Assembly (NCBI GenBank): GCA_028622995.1 | Contig: JAJQJQ010000076.1 | Coordinates: 546,840-610,839 of the forward strand | Direction: 5' to 3' | Length of the DNA stretch: 64,000 bases | DNA from: Panagrolaimus kolymaensis | Taxonomy: Eukaryota; Nematoda; Chromadorea; Rhabditida; Panagrolaimidae | In this document: positions 24,974 through 35,843 of the stretch, one piece after another | How positions within the stretch are numbered: the stretch's first letter is position 1 | Layout: each line of letters opens with the position of its first letter | Notes under the pieces: model-generated | The model's database searches: none | What the model was told of the DNA's origin: nothing | Seen by the model: only the letters and a program-made list of their open reading frames with translations | Position numbers and translations under genes: made by a program

Positions 24974-26992
24974 ATGATTGCGCGAGTGCTAATCGTAGCC
25001 GCATTAATATGCACTTCATTGGCTCAATCAATGAATGATATATCTGAAAGAACTGTAGTATTTCGAGTGGAGCCTCGACCCAATAAACCACCATACATGA
25101 ATCACATGAGTCCTCCACATGCTGTTTCTCAACAACAAACTGTTGATAATGCTCCTCAACCATTACCCGTTTCTCCTCAACAGCAAATGCAACCTGCCCC
25201 AGTACCAGTAGCACCAATTCAAGTTCCATCAAATCCACAGCCAATGTCTCCTATTCCTGTTGCTCCACAACTTCCTGCAGCCGTTAATTCGCAATTACAA
25301 TTCCCAGGCGCAAACCCACCTGGTCATGCTCCAGCTGTAGGAGCACAAACTCCTGTGTTTAATGGTACCAATGGAGAATTATTCCTTCCACGCATGGTTG
25401 AACAAGCTACTCCTCCACCTCCACCACCAATCAACATTCCTCCAGATGTTCAAAATCAACTTATTAAATTTTTTGGTCTTGATAGTTTTGGTATTCCCGG
25501 TCTTACTGGTTCACATCCTAATGGTTTTGCTGGGGCTGTTCAAGAAATGCGAGCTGCTGGTATACCAATTCAAGGAGGTCTTCCAGCTGATCATGCTGGA
25601 GGTCAGATCATTAGAGCTCCTCAATCAGGTAAAAAATACTAAAGACTAAATTTATTTTTTTAGTTATTTATTAAATTTTCAGATCTTCTCGCCCAACAAA
25701 ACCCTGCATTTGCTAACGACCTTAATGCCCTCGCTAATGGCGGAGGTAATACTGGCATGTTCCGCAGCTCTGCAAATGTTCCCCTTCCTTCTGATAAACC
25801 TGGTGAGAATGGTCTCATTGGACTTTTAAGCAGCTCAATTCGCAAAATTGTTAAAGATTGTAAGCATGATTAATTTTATTTAAATATTTTAAAATGTTTA
25901 TTAAATTCTTTAGCTGGTGTTGCTGATGCTCTTTCTCAAGGAATTCCAAGCGTTTTGGGAACCGGCGAATCCACTGATGCTGCTTCTGCTTCAGCTTCAG
26001 CCCATTCACCCACTTCTTTCCAAGGCGCTCTTGCTGCAAGCCGTGATAGTGAACCTATCACAGAAGAAAAAGCTGCTGCAGCTATTTCATCTGGAAGTCG
26101 AGGAGAAGTTCGTCGACAACAAAGTCCTGCACAAAAAACTCTTTCTGGTCTTGCTGCGGTTCTTGGTGGAGGTGGAGGTAATGGCCCAACTCATGCTGGC
26201 CTTCCCCGTATTCCTGGATTACCCATTCTTCCCGGTGGCATTCCTCGTAATGCTCAAGGCCAAATTGATGTTGTTAATCTTATTGGTTCGATTACTCGTC
26301 GAGTTTCAAATGGAACTACTCTCGCTGATGTTTTACCACCAGAGCAGCTTCAAACTATAGCTGATAATGTAACTGATGCCCTTCTTCCAGCTACTCCAGA
26401 AGATTTTGATTTAACCAAATTTATGGGTCGTTGGTTTGAAGGCATTAACAGCCCTAGAGCCACTGAACAACGATGCGTTGTCCATCATTGTAAGCTTTAA
26501 ATATAAAAAATTTAAATGAGCCACTAAAAGTAAACTTATTTAATTTTAGACGGTGGCCTTACTAAGAATGACAAAACTGCCACATTTACTGCTCTTAAAA
26601 TTTATCGCGAAGGAAGTGAATATGGCCAAGTTCGATATTCCATTGGATATGCATTCCGTGGAGGAAATAAAAATGCCATGCTTCAATTACACACCAGTGA
26701 AAGCACTGATGCTCAACCATTTTGGGTTTATAAACTTGGTCCAGAAGGCACGGATCCATTTGGAAATAAACAATATGAATATGCAATTGTTAGTAATTGG
26801 GTTAAATATCCTGTTACTGTACTCGTTCGAGATCCAGATACATTTAAAAGAAAATATGAACCTGAAGTTTTGCGATGGTTGGAAGACCAAGGATTTGTTA
26901 ATGGCTTTGTTCGAGCTTTTAATATGCTTCAACCTGCTTCATATAGTCAATGTCAATATGCTGATAGCACATTTGAAATTTTTGGTAAATAA
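24974..26992 (+). CDS. Secreted lipocalin-related protein with long Pro/Gln/Ala-rich N-terminal region
   Basis: Exons 24974-25628, 25683-25859, 25914-26489 and 26550-26992 encode 616 residues. A signal peptide (MIARVLIVAALICTSLAQ) is followed by about 400 residues of Pro/Gln/Ala/Gly-rich, low-complexity sequence. The C-terminal 190 residues form a lipocalin-like domain that begins with the GxW motif in KFMGRWFEGI, has paired cysteines (QRCVVHH and SQCQY) and the conserved strand YEYAIVSNWVKYPVTVLVRD. It matches the nematode LPR (lipocalin-related) family, whose members are secreted, bind lipids and organise the apical matrix of epidermis and narrow tubes. It is first of three tandem same-strand paralogues. 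I cannot assign an lpr number. The start is chosen because the signal peptide begins there. Confidence 0.85.
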
Positions 26993-26996
26993 ACAA

Positions 26997-27006
26997 AATA
27001 AATAAA
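26997..27006 (+). terminator. Poly(A) signal (overlapping AATAAA)
   Basis: Two overlapping AATAAA hexamers begin 5 bases after the stop codon of the first lipocalin gene, implying a very short 3' UTR. Confidence 0.45.
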
Positions 27007-27722
27007 CATTAAAAAATGTAATTTAAAAAAAGTTAAATCTCATGATCCCAAAATTTTCCCTCTTTTTTATTTGTAATTTTTTGTATTTATAATAATAATA
27101 ATTAATAATAAAGAAAACTACTTAAAAACTTTATTTTTCGAAAGACACAATTTGGAAATTTGCTATTTAATCGATATTTAAAAACTGATATCTTAAATCT
27201 AGAATTCATTGGTTTCAATCACCAAGTTCAATAACATCTTTCACCAACTTTTTCTTCTTCGACCTTGACTTGATAATCTCAATTTCATCTTCTTCTTTTT
27301 TTAAATTTGGGAATGAATTATCTTTGTGTTTCCTGTGACTTTGAAATATGTATATGTCTTTTAAATTCTTGCTTCAAATCGTTCCAACGGTGGTTTTAAG
27401 AATTAGGGCGATAGGCGACGACGACTAAACTTTGAATGTTGAAAAAAGGAGGTCAAAAAACTTTTCCGACATTGTCGTTAAATCCAACCAAACAAGCAAA
27501 AAAAGAAGAAGAAAAAAGGAAAAAATTGAAATTTGACATTCACCTACCTGTAAAATCTCCTTCTTGCCTTCTTTAACTTTTTTTTTGTCATCGTTTTAGA
27601 GAACAAGAAATATTTATACGTAAAAAATAGATTAATTGTATTCTCTTTGATATAATTTTTCTGTGAGAAGGTATTTTTTTGCATAAGTTGCTCATCGACT
27701 TTTAAAAGATTTAAACATAATA
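27007..27722. other. Intergenic between first and second lipocalin genes
   Basis: About 700 bases, AT-rich with an AAT microsatellite-like stretch near 27090-27110 and a purine-rich stretch at 27495-27530. It should contain the promoter of the second gene. The gap is too long and lacks the signals needed to argue for an operon. Confidence 0.45.
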
Positions 27723-28741
27723 ATGACTCGATTTTTGACATTAATAAGCTTTTCAAGCTTAATATTTTCATCTTATGGTGGAATTGGGGATAATCCAGTA
27801 AGTTTTTATTTATTTATCCCTAATTTTAGTTTAAATTTTTTATTCATACTTTTAGTTTGATATTCAAACAATTTCTGGAATTATTAGTGGTTTAGGTCAT
27901 ATGATTGAACATCCAATTGATACCATTGAAATTCCATCTCAGCTATTCATGGGTAGATGGTTTCAAGTATATAAAGCCGCAGTAAATTTTGATATTTATA
28001 AAACTCAAATGTATTGCCCAGTTTCATACTGTAAAACTTTTTATTTTCGATCAAACAAAATTTTATCTGAAAAAATTTTTTTTAGTTAAACCTAATTCTG
28101 TTATGGGCGAAGATGGATTTTCCATTGAAGAAGCATATAGAGTAGATTCAAAAAATGGCCCAATCGAAACTTATAAGCGTGATTTAAATAAAGTTGGAAC
28201 AGGCAAATATTGGATGTATACAGAAGAATATTTTTATCCTCGTCAATGTAAGTTATTTTATAAGCCTCTAATTTTTTTATTTTTGTTTGTATTTATAGTT
28301 TACATCATCAAAGCTGGCCCTCATTATGATAATGAAACCCTCCTTGAAGATGCAAATATTCAATATATTGTTGTCACAGATGCAAGCCGACTTTCTTTAT
28401 CAGTATATTGTCGTGATCCACTTACATTTTTCCAAACTTATAATAAGGAAATGGTGGCATTCCTTGAAGAAGCAGGATTTGGTGGAAAGGTTGCTTTCAA
28501 CTCGCCTCGACCAATTTATCAAGGACCAGATTGTGAATGGCCTTCAGAAAAGGAAGTCTTTGCTCGAAGGTGAGAAATAAATTTTCCAAAATTCATAACA
28601 TTTTTCTGAGTTTTTAGAGTCCTTAAAAATCATGAAAATGCTCAACGCTCCGCAAATGCATCGGATGCTACTCCCAATTCCCTTGCAGATATGTTTAAAA
28701 ATCCTCAACTTGCGCTACAAAAAATTGTTCAAATGCACTAA
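27723..28741 (+). CDS. Secreted lipocalin-related protein, second of three in tandem
   Basis: Exons 27723-27797, 27856-28030, 28086-28247, 28299-28569 and 28618-28741 encode 268 residues. A signal peptide (FLTLISFSSLIFSSYG) is followed almost at once by the lipocalin-like domain, with the GxW motif in LFMGRWFQVYKAA, a strand YIVVTDASRLSLSVYCRD matching the tandem paralogues, and the helix segment EMVAFLEEAGFGG. Unlike its upstream neighbour it lacks the long low-complexity N-terminal region and has an extra tail of about 45 residues after the domain. By family it is an LPR protein, a secreted lipid-binding component of apical extracellular matrix. The third exon begins directly after the acceptor TTTTTTTAG, and the phase closes across every junction. 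Confidence 0.82.
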
Positions 28742-29172
28742 TTTTTTATCCCTATTTTTCTTTTCTGTAAAAAATACGTATTGTGTTTTTAATAACTTTT
28801 TCTTATTTTCTCAACCAAAAAAATAATAATATTAATTTGTCGTCGTCGTCATCGAACAAAAAAAGAAATACATTCCATTGCGATCTTTGTTTTTTTATAT
28901 TTATTTCCTTCCTCTCTCATTATTCTTCTTTCTCTCCTTCGTTCTTTTTATTGTATTATTACCTGCTGCTGAATATGAAAAAATAGTCTTATGAAAAGAT
29001 AAAAACGGATAATAAAAAAAGCAGATCTTCGAAAAAGATAAAGGTCGGTCGAATGGTGGGCCCTCCTTGGGGCCAAAAAAGGTCACATTTGGTTATTTTT
29101 CTTTTCTTTTTTTCATTTGCATTTATTCATTAGTTGCAAGATTGAAAGTAAAAAATTGAGAGAAAAAAAGTA
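28742..29172. other. Intergenic between second and third lipocalin genes
   Basis: About 430 bases, including pyrimidine-rich stretches at 28905-28955 and a local GC-rich hairpin-capable segment (GGGCCCTCCTTGGGGCC) at 29058-29074. There is no coding signal. It probably carries the promoter of the third gene. Confidence 0.45.
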
Positions 29173-30528
29173 ATGGTTTATAAAGTTGTTGTAATCGTCA
29201 TTTTAATATTTGCATTTAATTGCAATTGTGTTGAAGAAAATGGGTTAAGTAAAGCTGATAAAATAAATGATAATTTATTAAGCGTTGATCAAGGGTCTTT
29301 TACTCAACCTGTAAGTAGTAAAAATTACGACTTTTAATTTCTTTAAAACTTTTTATTTGCTTCTGCTTTTTAAATTTAAAATAAAGAGTTTTTAAAAAAT
29401 ATTTTTGTTGTTTTTATAGTTAATGGACGATGTGTTGGAAGCATCAGGAGAAGAAGAGCCATCACCAACATTTAAACTTGAAGATGGTTCATCAATTCGA
29501 GGAATTCCAAAAGTGATGCCAAAATTTTCTCAAACCCCTCCAATTATGTTTAACAATAATCGTGAATATCGTCGTAAACAGCCATCCTTTAATGAGGTAA
29601 CATTAAATTTATTTTATGTAAACATTATATTTATTCGATTTTAATTTAGATTGCTAAACCTGCACCAAAAACTGAGAGTTTCATTGGTTCAGTATTGGAT
29701 CTTTTAGGCTTCCAATTACCCCAATACAATGAAAATCCAAAAGATGATTTTGAAAAGCTTCAAATGCAACTTTTTTATGATCAAGCAAAACAAAAAAATT
29801 CAATAAAGCGAAAAGATATTCGTCAGCGATATAGCAATGCCCAAATTATACAACATGTTCAACCATCATATTCAAAATGCACTCTTGCTTATGATACATC
29901 TGAAACTTTTAACATTGATGGATTTATGGGTCAATGGTATCAAGTTATGTATAGTTCAACGGAATCAGCAAATAAATGTCGAATGGTGTCCTTTCAAATG
30001 CTGAATCGAAGCAACCGTCAATATGGAATTGATACATCTTTTGAAACATTGGAAATAACTAAACATGAAAATTCCAATGAAATCCCCGTAACTGTTAGCG
30101 GTTTTGGAAGTGTTCATGCTGCTGGAGAACTTTATTTCAAAAATATGAGGCGAAATGCAAATGGTAAATTAAATTTATTTTGATTCAAAACAAGTTTATA
30201 GGATACAAAAATTATAATATTTTTTAGTTAATATAATTCACACCGGACCAGTAAATCGATCAGGATTTTACGAATATGCAATCCTCACTGAAGATTGCTA
30301 CTACCCTATCTATGTTTTTGCCAGAGACCCAGAATTGTTCAAACAAGTAAAAAATTAACCAAGTTTTTGACCAAAGCTTTAAATTTTAAATTTCAGAAAT
30401 ATGAGCAAGAAGCAATTCAGATTTTGCGAGCTAAAGGTCTCATCAATGATTTTTCTCAAGTTTTCAATTTTATCAAAACAGCCGATTTTTCAACTTGTCA
30501 AATGGCACCAACACTTTTTACAGGCTAA
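29173..30528 (+). CDS. Secreted lipocalin-related protein, third of three in tandem
   Basis: Exons 29173-29310, 29420-29596, 29650-30163, 30228-30346 and 30397-30528 encode 359 residues. A signal peptide (VVVIVILIFAFNCNC) is followed by about 175 residues of charged, low-complexity propeptide-like sequence, including the basic EYRRKQ and KRKDIRQR. The lipocalin-like domain follows, with FMGQWYQVMYSS as the GxW motif, cysteines in KCTLAY, NKCRM, EDCYY and STCQM, and the conserved strand YEYAILTEDCYYPIYVFARD. The final helix LRAKGLINDFSQVFNF and the cysteine after it parallel the first gene, so the three are clear paralogues from tandem duplication. The same LPR family role in lipid binding and apical matrix is inferred. 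It converges on egl-4 across about 850 bases. Confidence 0.83.
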
Positions 30529-31378
30529 TTTCAAAACTTCCTTTTCATAAAATGAAATAAAGAAAATATAATATAATTTTTAAAAAGTTAAAAATTGCTA
30601 GGTTATTTTTTATTTAATGCTTCAAAATTAAACTTTATATTCTCATTTTAGTAAAAATTTGCATTTTGTTTGTTTTATTAATTTTTTTTGTTGAGTTAAT
30701 TTATAAGACAAAAGTTAGACTTTTCTATCTGAAACTTTCTATATTTTAAAACTTTTTTTTGTAATTTTTATAAAAAGCAAATAAAATAACAACAATTGAG
30801 ATTTCTCGCAAAAAAAAAAACAAGCAATAATTTTTACACTATTATTTAAATATCAAATAAACATATTTATTAAGAGGCAGATTTAAATTTTAATAAGAAT
30901 AAGGTTTAACATGGAAAATAAAAAAAACAATAATAATAATAAATTTTTGTTGTTAAAACAAAGCTGTAAATTAATTATTTGCATCTTTTTAAAATTTTAG
31001 ATAGCAAGAAAAAAAGATACAAAATTTTTATCCAAAACTTTTAAATTTATGTTTTTATTTTTTACATTTCTTTTGGTAATTAATTAATATATAGCTTTTT
31101 TAAAATTAGAATATATATATCGATGTCGTAAAAATTATATAAAGAAATCAATCAAACTGAGAATCAAATAAAAAAAACTAAAAAAGATAAAATACGAAAC
31201 TTTTAAAAATTATATCACCGCGTTTTGGAAGCCATAATAAAAAAAAAGAATGAGTAAAAATAAAAATTTTAGCAACAAATTTCCTAAGTAAAAAATGTTT
31301 TTTTAAAAATATAATTGGGCAGGAATTTGGCTCAACAACATATCAATCATGAAATCAAAACATCCTGATAATTAATAT
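30529..31378. other. Convergent intergenic region between lipocalin gene 3 and egl-4
   Basis: About 850 bases of very AT-rich DNA with several AATAAA-like signals on both strands, consistent with two facing 3' UTRs. No further gene is seen. Confidence 0.5.
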
Positions 31379-34300
31379 TTAAAATCCTTCATCCCAACCA
31401 GAAAATTCATCTGGAGGTATATCTTGATCAGGTGGATAATTATCAAAGTTGCTAACATCTGCTGGATTTGAAACCTTTGGTACTATTGGAGCTTTAAGAG
31501 CTCTAGTTCGTAATCCTTCCCAATCAAAGCCCATAAACCATCTAAAAAATTTAATTTTTTTTTTTTCAGTGTATAAATTAAAGGCGAACCTATGCTTTCG
31601 AATATCATTAACTCCACCACTGCCAGAACCAAGGCGTTCACCAGGATTATCTCGACAAAGTTTTTTAACTAGCGCAGTTGCAGTTTTACCAATCCTTCGA
31701 TTTGGAATATCCAGGGCATCAATACCTTTTAAAATTAAAGTATAAGTTTTCATTGGATCAGATGCCTAAAAAAAATTTTTAAATTCATTAACATTCATAC
31801 TATTTATTAGAGCTTTTTACCTGGAATGGAGGTCGACCAAGCATTAATTCACAAATATATATTCCTAAAGCCCAATAATCCGCTGCTTGATCATGACCTT
31901 TATTTAAAATAATTTCAGGACTAACATATTCTGGTGTACCACAGAATGTCCAAGTTTTTCTACCACTTGCAAGTTTTTTAGCAAAACCAAAATCCACAAG
32001 TTTTAAATATCCATTTTGAGTTAATAAACAATTTTCAGGTTTTAAATCACGATAAACTATATTTTTGCGATGTAAATGTTCAAGGCCTTCAAGTACGCAT
32101 GCAACAAAGAAACGAGCAGTATAATCATCAAAATGCCCTCTATCTCGAAGGGTTGTCCATAATTCACCTCCAAGACACGCTTCTAAAAGCATATAAACAT
32201 ATTTGCTATCGCGGAAGGTAGTGTAAAGCCTAAAAATGAAAATGTTAATAATTCGTTTTGTGACCAATTTTGATAATTTTATACATACCTAACAATCCAA
32301 TCTGTTTTAGTTTCCATCATAATATTACGTTCAGCAAAAATATGTTCTTGTTGTCGAGTATCCACGATGTGTTTCTTTTTAAGAGCTTTCAAAGCAAAAG
32401 TCCTCGATTTATCACCATTAATACAAACTAATTCAACCCTTCCAAAACCACCCACTCCAAGCGTGGCAATTCGCTTAAGTTGACGCAATTGTAATTGGGC
32501 ATATTCATTATCTTGAGCAATTCGAGTTGGACTTGGTGGTTGTTCTTGTGCGGCTCGAGCTGAGAGGGTTGCTCGGCGTTGATTATCTCCATAATCACGT
32601 TTTAATGCTTCCAAATCACCAATTAATTTTAAGAATGATTCTCGATCTAAGGTTAAAACTTCAACACCAGGATTCATAGCAATAACATTCGCAGTTCGAA
32701 CTTCTTCCCCAAGTAAAGCTTTTTCACCAAAGAAATCACCTTGTTTGAGAATTCTAATTTCTCGAGGTTCATGTTCGCCTTCAATGGATTGGGTAACTCG
32801 AACTTGGCCACTATTAATTACAAAGAAGGTGTCTCCTTTTTCACCCTCTCGAATAATATGATGTCCACCAGCATAATAATCTTGATCCATAACATCCGCC
32901 ATTTTAGAAATACGATCTTCAGAAAGATTTTCAAATATTGAAACTTTATTTAAGAAATTCATTAATTGTGAATGCCTTTCCATTCCAAGCCTCATGGTAA
33001 TCATTTGGAATGCACTTCGATCCAAAACCCATAAAGATACATCACTTACAGCTTGAACGGAAGCCGTTCGAACACAATTATATAAAATAGCTAATTCTCC
33101 CATAACTACTCCAGGTCCCATATTTCCTAATACAGTGCCTTCACGAGAAACTTGAAGTTGACCTTCAGCAACTACGAATAAGCGATCACCAGGTTCACCT
33201 TCTTGAATAACCCATTGTCCAGCTCTGGCACGCATTTCAAACATGCATTCCACAAGTTCGATGACTTGTTCTTTAGCAAGTTGACGCAAGAAATCATTTT
33301 TCTGAACTGCATCTCGAATAAGTTGTTTTGATCCAGCTGTTTTGGTATGATGTTGAAGGGTGCCTTTATGTTGATCAAGTTTAGCGGGTTCAGCTGAAAC
33401 AGCCATTTTCTTTGATCGTACTGTTTCTGGCGGTTCAGTGGTTGGAAGCACCGCCTTCTAGAAAAGAAAATCAATTAAAACATAAAATATTGTATTAAAA
33501 GTTTATAAAAAATATTACTTGTTGCAAATCAGTATGCAAATCATCAGTATGTGAACTTTTTTGATTTGGTGTAGCTGGGGAAGCAGCGGATTCAGCTGTT
33601 TGTTGCAACACCGAACGCAATTTATCACATTCCGTTGATAAAGTTTTAACTTCTTTTTCAAGTTCACCAATTTTTTTTGTATGTGCTTCTATAATGCTTT
33701 GGGATTGTCTCAGCTGTTTATCCTTTTTTTCTATTCCTTCTTCCAATTGTGGAATAAGCTTTTGAATTTCTTGTGCATCATATACTCGACTGCCAACTTG
33801 AACCTATAACAATTTTTTTAATATAATAAAAAGATAATAAAAACAATTCCATCATTCATTTTTTAATCCATTTTTATTTTTTGCTCAGAGAAAGAAAAAA
33901 GAGACAAATTTTTTTTTATAGTGAGCTAATTTTTTTTAAATTTTTAATCCGGAAGAGTAGAAAGAGAATCAATAAATGTATATTAAAAAAAAGGAAACAA
34001 GAAAGAAAGAAAGATAAATAGAGATGACACTTACCGTCCATGGATAACGTAGAAAACCTTTTAGCATATTTGACATATTTTATTATTTCACCCCAAATTT
34101 AAGCTTAAAAATTGAAGATGATAAGAAAAATATATATAGTATAATTCACGTATTTTAATGGAATCAAAAAAGCTATGTAATTCGATGAGGGAGTAAGTCG
34201 AAGGAAAAAAGGATAAGAAGAAAAATATGTACGGCTTTTAGGATTTTGAGAAGCTTATCTTGCAAAAAAATAAAGTATAACAAACTATATAAAAAATGTA

Positions 34301-35843
34301 GCAAAATTTTTTCGTAGACTCCAAAAGCAAAAAACAAAACTAAAAGATGATTTCTTCAGTTTTTTAAAGACCACCTTGGTTTGTCTGATCTATGCCAGTC
34401 GATTGTCAAAATGTCAAAAAATAAAAAGAGGATTTCTCCAAAAAATAAAAACAATCACTTAAATGATGACATGGGCAAGTAAGTATAACATTGAAAAAAT
34501 AAAAGCAACAACAACATCATTTGGTGTACAAATGTTTTTAGTCGTCAAAGGCATCCAGGAAGAAAATGACGCTGCTGCATTTTATTCATTCTTCTCTTTT
34601 TTTTGAGCCAATGAATAATTAACAAATATTATTCTAAAATAAAAAAGAGCGAAAACTTTTTTTGTTTCAAAAAAAAGCCATTAATTTGATTTGAAAAAAA
34701 GAAAGAACAAAGTGAAAAAGTTAAAACAAAAAGAATTGTTTTAAACCTTTGAAAAACTTAGCTTTAAAAAGTCGCATTTTACTTTTTTTGAATGGCATTT
34801 ACGTAATTTTATCAGACTTTTAAATTATTTTTTTGCAAGTATAAGGACGAAAAGAAAGATAAAACTCGCAAAAATTAAATTTTAGCAAGAAAGCAGCTAT
34901 CGAAAATGACAACAAGCAACGCGCAGAAAAAACGCATTCCACGTTGGGTTAGTTTTTTCTATTTATTTTTTTTTTGTTTGAAAGCTTTTTACTCCGCCTT
35001 TTTCTTTCAAGGATGGATGCTAGCTAGCTACGACTTTCTTACTTACTTTTGAGAATTCAATAACTTGGGACTGAGCGTCGTTACTCTTTTTTTCTTTTAT
35101 TTTACTTCAATTTTTTTTCTTTTGAGGGTCAAAAAATAAAAGAAACTAAAAGAAAAAGTACGAAAGAAGAAGAAGACTTAGTTTAGACTTCTAGAACTGA
35201 ATTCAGGAGTTAAATTAAAAATGAAAAGAAAAAAGTAAGGGTTTTTTTAGTTTTCTGTTTTCCTCTTTTATTTTTATGGCGGATAATAGTAAAAGTGTTA
35301 AAATTAATTGATATTTTATTACTCAAAAATCCTTTTTTCTTTTTAAATTATAGGAATAAAAGTGAAAAGAAAACAATCAAAATTTTTTTTGGAAGAAGTT
35401 TTTTTCTCGTAAAATTATGTCTTTGGCAATTTCAGTAAAATTAGGTGCAAGTATAAGAAATAACAATGAGATATTTTTTATTTTTTTAAATGCTAAATAC
35501 TTATTAACATTTTTTATTAACATAGAAAAAAATGTAGACGACAAGGATATATAAAAACATCATTTAATGATTGACGACATAATGAAAATGAGAGGGGTGT
35601 GTTTTGTTTGTTTGAGGCAGAAGAGTATAAGATGTAAAAAATGAGGAAGAAAAAAAGCAAAAAGATTAGATAAAGAGTAAAAAAAGAGAGAGATAAATTT
35701 TAAAGAAAAAAAAATAGCTTAAGAAATTTTAAATTGACCAATTCAAAAAAGTAGTACCAAATTATCTTAAAAATTTTGTTTAATTAATTTCTTACCCTGA
35801 ACATATTCATTGCTGCAGCGGTTAAATCTTGTTGTGATAACAT
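31379..35843 (-). CDS. egl-4: cGMP-dependent protein kinase EGL-4 (PKG)
   Basis: Shared exons (right to left) are 33519-33803, 32289-33457, 31821-32229, 31590-31765 and 31379-31541. Two alternative first exons join in phase 0: 34035-34076 (start MSNMLKGF; 747 residues in total) and 35796-35843 (start [11 protein letters not shown]; 749 residues). An N-terminal leucine-zipper-like coiled coil (about 15-90) is followed by two cyclic-nucleotide-binding domains with phosphate-binding cassettes [14 protein letters not shown] and [14 protein letters not shown]. The AGC kinase domain runs from about 435, with [24 protein letters not shown] and the activation loop [12 protein letters not shown], and ends with the AGC tail [11 protein letters not shown] is activated by cGMP; EGL-4 controls sensory adaptation, body size and quiescence in C. 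elegans. The protein is full-length with all catalytic residues present. Confidence 0.96.
34077..35795 (-). other. Long first intron / alternative promoter region of egl-4
   Basis: About 1.7 kb between the two alternative first exons. It is A-rich on the + strand with many homopolymer runs. It is expected to hold the promoter of the proximal start (34076) and to be intron for transcripts from the distal start (35843). No coding frame is defensible. Confidence 0.5.
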
